This document shows positions 44,901 to 57,600 of a DNA stretch of 64,000 nucleotides, piece by piece. The notes beneath the pieces were generated by a model, which was not told the DNA's origin, made no database searches, and saw only the letters and a list, made by a program, of their open reading frames with translations. Each line of letters begins with the position of its first letter. The stretch's first letter is position 1. The position numbers were made by a program, and so were the translations under genes. This stretch comes from Neoarius graeffei (taxonomy: Eukaryota; Chordata; Actinopteri; Siluriformes; Ariidae): NCBI RefSeq assembly GCF_027579695.1, contig NC_083590.1:21223610-21287609 (forward strand), given 5' to 3'.

Positions 44901-47900
44901 TCGTGTGTCATCCATGGTCTATATTGGTCAGGGCACATATTTGGCCTACGCCATCTCAAACGCCACGCAGCTCTTTACTCAGGAGACGGCAGGCAGCAGT
45001 GTGCGTATTATCCTGTTGATAACAGATGGAGTGGATCATCCTCGCAGCCCGAATGCCATCGCTGCTGCCACAGACGCCAAAAACAACAACATACGAGTGT
45101 TCGTCATTGGCCTGACGCAAGACGGACAGAGCAATATCAAGTTGAGGTCCATCGCCAGCCCTCCATCACAGCAGCACATTTTCAGCCTTGAGGATCCCCA
45201 GCTGGATGAGAGGCTTTTCAGAGAGATGGTTAGTGAACAAGTGAATTTAGTTCATTTAAAATGTTACAAGGCCACGTACAGTATTTAAAATACTGTCCAA
45301 ACATAATTATATCATGATATACTCTTTTGGTCATATCAGTAGAGCACAAATATCTTGACTTTTCATGAAAGACATTTAGACCAAGCAACATTGCCACATT
45401 GTCAAATCACATCAGTAAAACATCCATTACATGGTTATTAGCTCATCTGGCTGACAGGTGATGAGTTTATGCCGCCATGTGTTGTCCGGCGTCCGTCCAG
45501 CGTCATCCACATTTCACGAAAATCGCTTCTTCTCTCTCAGTTCTTCACCGATTTTTATTCTTTTTGGCAGGAAGGTGGGTCTGCCTGGGGTGCATATGGC
45601 TTCTACCCAAATCTGCATAATTGTAATTAATAATGAAGATGTGGAGTAATTAATCAAACCCTAACGAGCAGTTTCCACACAAATCGCTTCTTCTCCCTCA
45701 CTTCTTCACAGATTTTGATTCTTTCTGGCATGAAGGTAGGGGGACCTAGGGTGCATAGAACTTCTACCCAGATTTGCTTCATTCCAATTATTAATGAAGT
45801 TATGGACTAATTAAGCCTTAATGAGCAGTTCAACAAAAATCACTTCTTCTCGGTCAATTCCTCGCCGTTTTGGATTCTTTCTGGTAAATAGGTTGGTATT
45901 CCTAGGGTGGATATCACTTCTATATATAGCTTGCAACATTTATTGCACAAGGTGGCCCACTTTAGATCGTTCCTTCTGGACTAGACGGGGCCGGTGTGAG
46001 CTATGCCGTCATTGACGGTCTCGTTTGTCCTCTTGGGTTTAAATAGTTTATATTTCTAAATGTTAACATAAAAAGCTCCAGATGAACATCTGTGTTACTG
46101 TTTCATGTTGTCTCTCCCAACTTGTTAGAGCCCTCATTCAGATATCGCCATGTATTACACTGCTTTAATTTTTTTAATGGAGTTCAGTTACATATTCCTT
46201 TATGCAATATAACATTTATTTTACAAATATCATGATAACAATATTTGTTCACAATGTTCAGTGTTGTGATATGTCATGCCGATTGAGACACTTTTCTTCA
46301 TCCATAATTTGTCCATCTTTTTCTTTTCTTTTTACTAATAGAACACAGTTGTTACCACAGAGGTAAGTACAAACCTATAGACAATCAGTGCTCTCCATGA
46401 TCATATACTAAGTCCCCGCTTGATTATCTAATTCATTACTCCTGATTTTAGTGTCCGCAGCCCAAATCATGTGTGTGTGATAAAGGAGAGAGGGGTCCTG
46501 CAGGAAACCCGGTAAGGAGACATACGACGTATCATCATCTCAAGCAGCCTCATCCTGAATCATATCTGATTACTTAACTTTAATCCAGATTTTTTGTTCA
46601 CGCGATATTCTATATTCCGGTAGACGTAATGCTTTGCGAAATTCATGTAGGTACTTAAAGCACAGTGTTACCGGATTCTCAATTCTGATTGGTCAGAAGG
46701 TGTTGATTAATTTTCTTCAGCAGTAGCTCTGACTCAAGTTCTTGCTGCAAAGCAAATCACAGGTTTGTATTAATGCCCTCGTTGTGATAAGATTGAAAAG
46801 ATCAAGCTAATTTGTTTTGTGGATGTTCTACAACATTACTACAAACCCAATTCCAAAAAAAAGTTGGGACACTGTGTAAAACATAAATACAAACAGAATG
46901 TGAAGGTTTGCAAATCATGGAAACCCTATATTTCATTGAAAATAGTACAAAGACAACATATCAAATGCTGAAACCGAGAAATTTAATTGTTTTTTGAAAA
47001 ATATATGTTCATTTTGAATTTGATGTCAGCCACATGTTTCAGAAAAGTTGGGACAGGGGCAACAAAAGACTGAAAAAGTTGTGTAATGCTAAAAAACTAA
47101 TTTGGTTAATTAGCAACAGGCCAGTAACATGATTGGGTATAAAAAAAGCATCCCAGAGATAGGCTCCAGCTTGCCTGCGATCCTGTAGGACAGGATAAGC
47201 GGCTACAGATAATGGATGGATGGAAGAGCATCCCAGAGAGATGGAGTCTCTCAGAAGTAAAGATGGGGAGGGGTTCCTTCCTTCAGCAAGACAATGCCAA
47301 ACTGCTTTCTGTACATATTAAAACTGCATGGCTCTGTAGTAAAAGAGTCCGGGTGCTAAACTGGCCTGCCTGCAGTCCAGACCTGTCTCCCATTTAAAAC
47401 ATTTGGCGCATTCTGAAACACAAAATATGACAAAGGAGACCCTGAACTGCTGAGCAACTGAAATTGTCTATCAGGCAAGAATGGGACAAGATTTCTCTTT
47501 CAAAAGTACACCAATTGGTCTCCTCAGTTCCCAAACGTTTACAGGGTGTTGTTAAAAGTAAAGGTGATGCAACACAGTGGTAAACACGCCCCTGTCCCAA
47601 ATTTTCTGAAACGTGTTGCTGACATCAAATTCAAAATGAGCTTATATTTTTCAAAAAACAATAAAATTTCTCAGTTTCAACATTTCATATGTTGTCTTTG
47701 TACTATTTTCAATGAAATACACTACCGTTCAAAAGTTTGGGGTCACCCAGACAATTTTGTGTTTTCCATGAAAAGTCACACTTTTATTTCCCACCATAAG
47801 TTGTAAAATGAATAGAAAATATAGTCAAGACATTTTTCTGGCCATTTTGAGCATTTAATCGACCCCACAAATGTGATGCTCCAGAAACTCCATCTGCTCA

Positions 47901-50900
47901 AAGGAAGGTCAGTTTTATAGCTTCTCTAAAGAGCTCAACTGTTTTCAGCTGTGCTAACATGATTGTACAAGGGTTTTCTAATCATCCATTAGCCTTCTGA
48001 GGCAATGAGCAAACACATTGTACCATTAGAACACTGGAGTGATAGTTGCTGGAAATGGGCCTCTACAGTGGTGCTTGAAAGTTTGTGAACCCTTTAGAAT
48101 TTTCTATATTTCTGCATAAATATGACCTAAAACATCATCAGATTTTCACACAAGTCCTAAAGGTAGATAAAGAGAACCCAGTTAAACAAATGAGACAAAA
48201 ATATTATACTTGGTCATTTATTTATTGAGGAAAATGATCCAATATTACATATCTGTGAGTGGCAAAAGTATGTGAACCTCTAGGACTAGCAGTTAATTTG
48301 AAGGTGAAATTAGAGTCAGGTGTTTTCAATCAATGGGATGACAATCAGGTGTGAGTGGGCACCCTGTTTTATTTAAAGAACAAGGATCTATCAAAGTCTG
48401 ATCTTCACAACACATGTTTGTGGAAATGTATCATGGCACGAACAAAGGAGATTTCTGAGGACCTCAGAAAAAGTGTTGGTGATGCTCATCAGGCTGGAAA
48501 ACATTACAAAACCATCTCTAAAGAGTTTGGACTCCACCAATCCACAGACAGACAGACTGTGTACAAATGGAGGAAACTCAAGACCATTGTTACCCTCCCC
48601 AGGAGTGGGCGACCAACAAAGATCACTCCAAGAGCAAGGTGTGTAATAGTCGGCGAGGTCACAAAGGACCCCACGGTAACTTCTAAGCAACTGAAGGCCT
48701 CTCTCACATTGGCTAATGTTAATGTTCATGAGTCCACCATCAGGAGAACACTGAACAACAATAGTGTGCATGGCAGGGCTGCAAGGAGAAAGCCACTGCT
48801 CTCCAAAAAGAACATTGCTGCTTGTCTACAGTCTGCTAAAGATCATGTGGACAAGCCAGAAGGCTATTGGACAAATGTTTTGTGGATGGATGAGAACAAA
48901 ATAGAACTTTTTGGTTTAAATGAGAAGCGTTATGTTTGGAGAAAGGAAAATACTGCATTCCAGCATAAGAACCTTATCCCATCTGTGAAACATGGTGGTG
49001 GTAGTATCATGGTTTGGGCCTGTTTTGCTGCATCTGGGCCAGGATGGCTTGCCATCATTGATGGAACAATGAATTCTGAATTATACCAGCGAATTCTAAA
49101 GGAAAATATCAGGACATCTGTCCATGAACTCAATCTCAAGAGAAGGTGGGCCATGCAGCAAGACAACGGCCCTAAGCACACAAGTCGTTCTACCAAAGAA
49201 TGGTTAAAGAAGAATAAATTTAATGTTTTGGAATGGCCAAGTCAAAGTCCTGACTTTAATCCAATCAAAATGTTGTGGAAGGACCTGAAGCGAGCAGTTC
49301 ATGTGAGGAAACCCACCAACATCCCAGAGTTGAAGCTGCTCTGTATGGAGGAATGGGCTAAAATTCCTCCAAGCCGGTGTGCAGGACTGATCAACAGTTA
49401 CCGCAAACATTTAGTTGCAGTTATCGCTGCACAAGGGGGTCACACCAGATACTGAAAGCAAAGGTTCACATACTTTTGCCACTCACAGATATTTAATATT
49501 GGATCATTTTCTTCAATAAATAAATGAGCAAGTATAATATTTCTGTCTCATTTGTTTAACTGGGTTCTCTTTCTCTGCTTTTAGGACTTGTGTGAAAATC
49601 CGATGATGTTTTAGGTCATATTTATGCAGAAATATAGAAAATTCTAAAGGGTTCACAAACTTTCAAGCACCACTGTATACACCTATGGAGATATTGCACC
49701 AAAAACCAGACATTTGCAGCTAGAATAGTCATTTGCCACATTAGCAATGTATAGAGTGGATTTCTGATTAGTTTAAAGTGATCTTCATTGAAAAGAACAG
49801 TGCTTTTCTTTCAAAAATAAGGACATTTCAAAGTGACCCCAAACTTTTGAATGGTAGTGTATAGGGTTTCCATGATTTGCAAATTATCGCATTCTGTTTT
49901 TTAGTTACAGTTTACTCAGCTTCCCAACTTTTTTGGAATTGGGGTTGTATCTCTATGTATCTCTAAATGGATAAAAAAAAGTATGATGTTCTTTTTCAAT
50001 TAATATAAAATACAACTCTTCGCACATTGTTGAGGTGTAAGAGAGATAAAACACTGTGAACGTTATGTCACTGCAGAATAATGAACTTTAAGGTGGTAAA
50101 AGTTACAATGTTTTGCATCAGGCTGCTTCACACCACCCTGTTGTTGATTGTTTTCCTATAAAAGTATACCAATAAGACATCTTTTAAGATGTTTTTACTG
50201 AAATATTTTGATATACTGCATATTTTTTTTTCATTCCTTCTGTATTTAAGGGTAAACCAGGAAACCCAGGAAAACCTGGCCTTCCTGGTCTCAAAGGATT
50301 CAGAGTAAGTTCCCATCTTAGGCTCTATTGTCTTTATTTATTTATTAATATTCATTTTAATTTTAAAGAATTATGCTGAGACATTTCCGTCATGTCTGTT
50401 GTTATTATAGGGGGAACCTGGTTTGAACGGACGACCAGGAATCGAAGGCCGTGAGGTGCCACATTGGGATCATTGTTCATGATTATTTGAATATTTTGCA
50501 GTTTTCTTGTACTCAGGATGCTGTATGTTGCTCTCGTTCCAGGGAAGATCAGGAGTGAAAGGGGAAAAGGTTTGTCCTTTTATCACCTTTTTCTATTACA
50601 GAAATGTGGCTTTGGTTGTTTCGCATGTTCACTTCCAGAAATAGTTGATGCACTTTGCAGTTGTTTCAAAAATCAGCTATTTGATACTGCCTCCATAACA
50701 GCAAACTTTAAAAGGGTTGATTGAAGTGTCCAGAAGAACTGCGGCTGGTTCTGGAAGATGCTCAGTAAAACCTACAGCTCAAATTTCCGCATAAAACTGC
50801 ACTCACTGGACCTCAGACTACTTTTTTTTTTTTTTGAAACAAAGTCAATAATCAGTCTCACACCAAATATTGACTTTGTTTCATGCATTATGAATGAAAC

Positions 50901-52498
50901 ATTTCATTTCATTATTTTTAAGCCATTTTTTAGTCTACAGCATTTCTTTACATGTGCTTTTGCACAGTACCGTATGTGTAAAATCATTTGTATTAAGCAA
51001 AATTCGCCAGAACATTTAAGCAAAAAACTACATTTTATGCTGTGCTACAAGTGGACGGACCTTCTCTGAGAGATGTTTCATCAAACATTAACTGATAACA
51101 AAATCCAATGTAGATAATATATATACTGTACACAATACTGTATAATACGATCAGCTACATCACACAGACAGGCTGCAGCATTCAAACGATGTTCAACTGG
51201 TATTCAGGGGATCAATGTGTGCCAGGAAATCATTTCCCACACCAGTACACTTCTAGTACCAGCCTGAACTGTTGACACAAGGCAGGTTGGATCCATGGAT
51301 TCATGCTGTTGATGCCAATTGCATGCTGCACTTCCCCTGCATACTGGAGCAGAAATCAAGATTCATCAGACTAGATGACATTTTTCCCAGTTTGGTAGTT
51401 TAGTACAGAGTCCATGCCTGAATCTGTAGCTTCAGATTCCTGTTGGAGTGGAACCCAGTGTGGTTTTCTACCGTTGCAGCCTCAAAGTGCAATGTGTTGA
51501 GATGCTTTTCTGATTAGCACGGTTGTAAAGTGTACTTATTTGAGTCGCCAGTTGCCTTCCTGTCATCTGTTAAGGTGGCTGGTGAGTGTATTTAACAATT
51601 ATTCCACGAAATCGAGTCGTACATGAGCTGATAGCCAATGAGGCGCGTAGCACCGAGTTGGCTATAAGTCGTGTACGACGAGATTGAGTAGAATAACCAT
51701 TTTATTCTATCCACATTCACTGGATTTCAAGAAACAGAGCATTTTTATTTTTTGCAAATTTGATGAAAAAAAACTTTATACAAAACGTCCGACAAAATAA
51801 TTTCCGCTAAGAATGTAAACAAACCAGTGAAATGACAGGAGCAATTTGTGAAAAATGCGAGAATAATAATTCTTGAAAAATAAAAAAAAGATACGGTCTT
51901 CCCATCAAATACTTTTGTTTTATATTTTGTTGCTTTTTTTTGGGAGGTTTCTTTTCGAGTAGAGTTTTTATTTCATCCTCGGTTGGTTCAGCAACACGCT
52001 CCGCCATTTTGTTTTTTTCTACTCATGGTATCTCATCTCATTATCTCTAGCCGCTTTATCCTGTTCTACAGGCAAGCTGGAGCCTATCCCAGCTGACTAC
52101 GGGCGAAAGGCGGGGTACACCCTGGACAAGTCGCCAGGTCATCACAGGGCTGACACATAGACACAGACAACCATTCACACTCACATTCACACCTACGGTC
52201 AATTTAGAGTCACCAGTTAACCTAACCTGCATGTCTTTGGACTGTGGGGGAAACCGGAGCACCCGGAGGAAACCCACGCGGACACGGGGAGAACATGCAA
52301 ACTCCACACAGAAAGGCCCTCACCGGCCACGGGGCTCGAACCCGGACCTTCTTGCTGAGAGGCGACAGCGCTAAACATTACACCACAATGCCGCCTACTC
52401 ATGGTATATGAGCTGATATCCTAGTGGTAAAGTAGCCAATCAGAGCACACGATTGTTCATATCCAGTGAATGTGGATAGAATAAATACTTATGGACAT

Positions 52499-52541
<43 letters not shown>

Positions 52542-54661
52542 CGGTACAATAGGTTTTATTTCTATTTAAAAAAATCATAGCACAAGGGGTTTTTTTTTTG
52601 CTTTTTTTTTATTTCAAGAGTATACCATGGGGGCGGCACGGTGGTGTAGTGGTTAGCACTGTCGCCTCACAGCAAGAAGGTCCTGGGTTCGAGCCCCATG
52701 GCCGGCGAGGGCCTTTCTGTGTGGAGTTTGCATGTTCTCCCCGTGTCCACGTGGGTTTCCTCCGGGTGCTCCGGTTTCCCCCACAGTCCAAAGACATGCA
52801 GGTTAGGTTAACTGGTGACTCTAAATTGACCGTAGGTGTGAATGTGAGTGTGAATGGTTGTCTGTGTCTATGTGTCAGCCCTGTGATGACCTGGCGACTT
52901 GTCCAGGGTGTACCCCACCTTTCGCCCGTAGTCAGCTGGGATAGGCTCCAGCTTGCCTGCGACCCTGTAGAACAGGATAAAGCGGCTAGAGATAATGAGA
53001 TGGATGGATGGATGGATGGATGGATGGATGGATGGATGGAGTATACCAAGGCCTCCTCCTCTGAAGAAAAAAAATTGAAATTGTTTTTCTTGAGACAGAG
53101 TTTAACACTTCTAATATTCTCTCTCTTTCTGCCCTGTGTTATAGGGTGAGAGAGGAGAGTGTGGAACAGAAGGGCCGAAAGGAGATCGGGTATGTTTTGT
53201 GAATAATTCTCTCTATCACTGGTTTTCACCGATGCTCTGAGCTGCTAAACTTTCTGTTCTTTTCTCCTTCCCACAGGGTGCAGATGGGCCACCGGGACCT
53301 CGTGGACCTCCAGGAGAGCAGGTGATCATCATGCTTGAAGCTTTTAGATCAAAATCATGTTAAAAAATGTAAAAAAAAAAAAGGAAAGATGAAAAAGTCT
53401 TAGCATTTGTAAGAACTGATGTAGTTTGAGGTTTAGGGGTTTTGTTCCAAGTGGTATGGTAACAAGAGACAAGCATTTCCTCACCTCACCCTTATCCTAT
53501 ACAGAGGAGGTTCATATAAGGTTCAACTGTTATAGGAAAATGATCAGTGATAGTGTTGCTCTTAATATCTTGAAACTGATTATTTTCCACATCCTGAAGT
53601 GTTTCATAAGGATTCATGAGGCACTTTTACCAACAGCTTAATTGATAATCTCTCAAATGTGAAGGGGCGTACACAACGTAAACAGCCATTCGCTCATCGC
53701 CCATTGCTTTGTAGCTGATAGTTGGCCGTTAGTGGAGATTCCAGGCTCTGGTTGCCTTGGTATCCCTCTTGTACATTTACTGGTCAATCAACATTATCCT
53801 TTGCTTCCATTGGTAGTCACCTCAATTGCATTGCCTCATTGGCCTAAAGGTTAGAGAAGCAGCTTTGGGCCCAAAGGGTCACCAGTTTGATTCCTGGGAT
53901 CAGCAGGAAAAATGTGAAGGGAGTTGAGTGAATGAACAGCACTTTCCCCTTCCTCTGTATCATGGCTGAAGTGCCCTTTAGCGAGGCACCGAACCCCCAA
54001 CTGCTCTGTGGGTGCTGTAGCATAGCTGCCCACTGCTCTGGGTATGTGTGTGTGCTCGTTGCTCACTTGTGCATTCACTGCTTCAGACGGGTTAAATACG
54101 GAGGAGGAATTACATTGTGTTTGTGCACGTGACAAATAAAGGCTTCTTCTTCTTCTTCTTAATTTGGTACCTACCCACTTTGTGCCATCTCATCTCATCT
54201 CATTATCTCTAGCCACTTTATCCTGTTCTACAGGGTCGCAAGCAAGCTGGAGCCTATCCCAGCTGACTACGGGCGAAAGGTGGGGTACACCCTGGACAAG
54301 TCGCCAGGTCATCACAGGGCTGACACATAGACACAGACAACCATTCACACTCACATTCACACCTACGCTCAATTTAGAGTCACCAGTTAACCTAACCTGC
54401 ATGTCTTTGGACTGTGGGGGAAACCGGAGCACCCGGAGGAAACCCACGCGGACACGGGGAGAACATGCAAACTCCGCACAGAAAGGCCCTTGTCGGCTGC
54501 TGGGCTCGAACCCAGAACCTTCTTGCTGTGAGGCGACAGTGCTAACCACTACACCACTGTGCCGCCCTGCTGGTGTACATTGATGATAAAATATCGCATG
54601 TCTGGAAACAAATATAGCAGGTTTATGACTTGGAACATATAGTACATTTTGAGCTGTGAGA

Positions 54662-54692
<31 letters not shown>

Positions 54693-57600
54693 CCTAAAAC
54701 CCAATCAGCTCTCCTGTCTCTGCACTTATGGAATGTGACCCCGGGATTATTCGTGATCCCGACAGTAATGTCGCAGTGAATCCCAGTGTGAAGTCTGTTG
54801 TTCCTGTTATTATTCCAGTCTGGAGACAGCATTTATACACTGGGATTAACACACATGCACAGAACACTCATTCCTCTTCATGCTCCTGTGTTTAGTGTCC
54901 ACACTTTACTGAGACAAACCATTGGATAAACATAGAAAGGTTTTTTTTTTTTAATTTTCTGAACTAATTTTATACAGATAACTTTCTGAAAAAATAATGA
55001 AAAATACTCACACACACAAAGAATGATATCTTTGCCAAATGTATTAAATATTCCTCTTTGTGAGATTATTACAAAATAAATACAAGATTTACATAATTTT
55101 TCGAAATATGTTTCAAGAAATAAATACCTGAATGATAAAAAAGTCTACAAATTTTAGAATTGTTTGATAGAAATGTTACTTGGTGAATTACAGAGATAGA
55201 TCAATTTGTGTGCATGTTGAATGATATATTATATTATATTATATTATATTATATTATATTATATTATATTATATTATATTATATGTACATCAAAATTTTC
55301 TTCATGGCTTGGGTGAGATAGATAGATAAGCAAATAATTGACTAAATAAATCAATGAATCAATAAATTAATGTTATTTACTTTTTAAAATTATAACTTTT
55401 TTATTATGTTCAGTTGACTTTTTGTGTTGTGTCTTCATTTTTCTGTTGTGTGTGTGTGTGTGTGTTTCAGGGTCCTATTGGTGGTCCTGGAGATCATGGT
55501 CCAGTGGGTCCTGCTGGGCCTAAAGTCAGTAACTGTTGTGTTGTATTAATCATGAAGCACAGACACATAAAGCAGGGCTGTTAAGGTTGTGTTTTTCCAC
55601 CAGGGGGACCGAGGACCTACAGGAGCTTCTGGTCCTCCAGGAGATCAGGGGATTGGATTTCCTGGTCTAAAGGTATAATTGCAAACAATTCAACCAGCAT
55701 TTTAATGTTGTGTTTCATAGCCCCATGATTAAGATAGACCAGTATTACTATCCCACATTATTTTTTAAGGGAGACAAGGGGAACCAAGGCAGACCGGGCC
55801 CTCCTGGACCTGTTGGGGTAGGAGAGCCAGGACCACTAGTAAGTTACACCATCAGCACTTTCATTTTTTACTCTTTCTAAGAAGGATAGGCTGTAATGTT
55901 TTTACAAATAATGTCCCAGGATTTGCTCTAATAAAGGTTCATTTCACAACTGCAATATGTTCTGAAAAATTTGGAACAGGGACATATTTACCACTGTCTT
56001 ACATCACCTTTTCTTTTAACAGCACGCAGTAAGTGTTTGGGAACTGAGGACACTAATTGTTGAAGATTTGAAAGTGAAATTCTTTCCCATTCTTTTTTTT
56101 TTGTGCATCATAATGTGCTACACATTTTTAATGGGAGGCAGGCAGGCCAGTTTAGCACCTGCACTCTTTTACTCTGACGCTATGCTGTTGTAACATGTGA
56201 ATTTTTTAAACACATGCTTTTCATTTACATTTTACACAGCATTCCAACTTTTTTGGCATCAGGGTTGTAGTATGTGTGCTGAAGTGGATAAACATTTAAT
56301 CAAGTCATTTCATATCAAACAGAACAATCAGTGTGTTATGACTGGCACTTGACATCGAGAGAGGTTAATTACCTGCAATAAATAAACTGCAGATAGATCT
56401 CTTAATCACTTCCTGTTATTAACACTAATGACTTCCATGTATTGTAAAGGGATTCCCGGGACCACCAGGACCGCCAGGCAACCAAGGTCTTCCAGGCAGG
56501 GGTTTATCAGGACCCAAGGTAAATACTTTAGAGTAAAGTGTTGACCAGGAATCATGTTTCAGATTCTATTTTTAAGCATATTTTATGAAGATCAAATATG
56601 TTTTACAAGAAATGCTACAAGTGTATTACTATAAACTCTCCATTGCTAGTCCATGAACTCTACAGGAAGATTAAACATTACATTAATGGCATTTAGCAGA
56701 TGCTCTTATCCAGAGCAACATAAACCACACCCAGAGCAGCAGTTGGGGGTTATAGATGCCTTACTCAAGGGCAGTTCAGCCATTCCTGCTGGTCCAGGGA
56801 ATCAAACCAGCAACCTTATGGTCCTAAAACTGCTTTTCTAACCATTAGGCCATGATGTATGTTTTAGAAACACATCTATCTGACTCTGGTTTCAGGGGGA
56901 CAGAGGCTTTGAGGGTCCAAATGGTGCTCGTGGTCCTCCAGGGTTCGGCATCAAAGGTGAAAAGGTGAGAACTTTGATAATTTTACAGTTTCAATTGGTT
57001 AAATTTAATTTAAGATGGGTTTGTTTCAGTCGGGGATGTTGGTTATGCAGATTTTATGTGCTTGTGTTTGTAATTTAACTGCATGCAAGTTCTGCCATGA
57101 GGTTCTTTCTTTGCTTTTCCTAATTTTAGGGTTAAAAAGACACAAACATCAGATCAAATGCTGTAGATTATAACATCAAACTCTTGTACTTTGAATTTGA
57201 CATTAGGATAATTAAAAAAAAATAATAAAACACGGCGGCACGGTGGTGTAGTGGTTAGCGCTGTCGCCTCATAGCAAGAAGGTCTGGGTTCGAGCCCCGG
57301 GTCCGGCGAGGGCCTTTCTGTGCGGAATTTGCATGTTCTCCCCATGTCCGCGTGGGTTTCCTCCGGGTGCTCCGGTTTCCCCCACAGTCCAAAGACATGC
57401 AGGTTAGGTTAACTGGTGACTCTAAATTGACCGTAGGTGTGAGTGTGAATGGTTGTCTGTGTCTGTGTGTCAGCCCTGTGATGACCTGGCGACTTGTCCA
57501 GGGTGTACCCCGCCTCTCGCCCGTAGTCAGCTGGGATAGGCTCCAGCTTGCCTGCGACCCTGTAGAGCAGGATAAAACGGCTAGAGATAATGAGATGAGA

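Larger units (their letters stand above)
47720..49859 (+). mobile_element. MITE family M1, copy C, split by a Tc1 element
   Basis: Left part 47720-48065 and right part 49678-49859 together equal the intact 528-bp copy B. TA at 47718-47719 and 49860-49861. Middle level of the nest. Confidence 0.88.
46842..49947. mobile_element. Tc1-type element, outer level of a three-level nest
   Basis: TA at 46840-46841 and 49948-49949; ends CAAACCCAATTCCAAAAAAA and, inverted, CAACCCCAATTCCAAAAAAG. It contains a deleted transposase relic (47240-47582), a truncated SINE (47160-47226) and MITE M1 copy C (47720-49859), the latter in its right arm. In col28a1 intron 4. Confidence 0.85.

Noticed and set aside
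44720..45019. Alternative-frame ORF over the VWA exon
   Set aside because: The other frame gives a clear VWA domain with matching splice phases; this one has no domain.
51180..51570. Possible extra exon(s) in col28a1 intron 7
   Set aside because: No Gly-X-Y pattern and no open frame bounded by plausible splice sites; probably an old repeat.
52598..53149. A 183-codon + ORF and its 206-codon minus-strand shadow
   Set aside because: It runs through SINE family A copy 7 and its GATG tail; the same peptide phrases recur in every SINE copy in the window.
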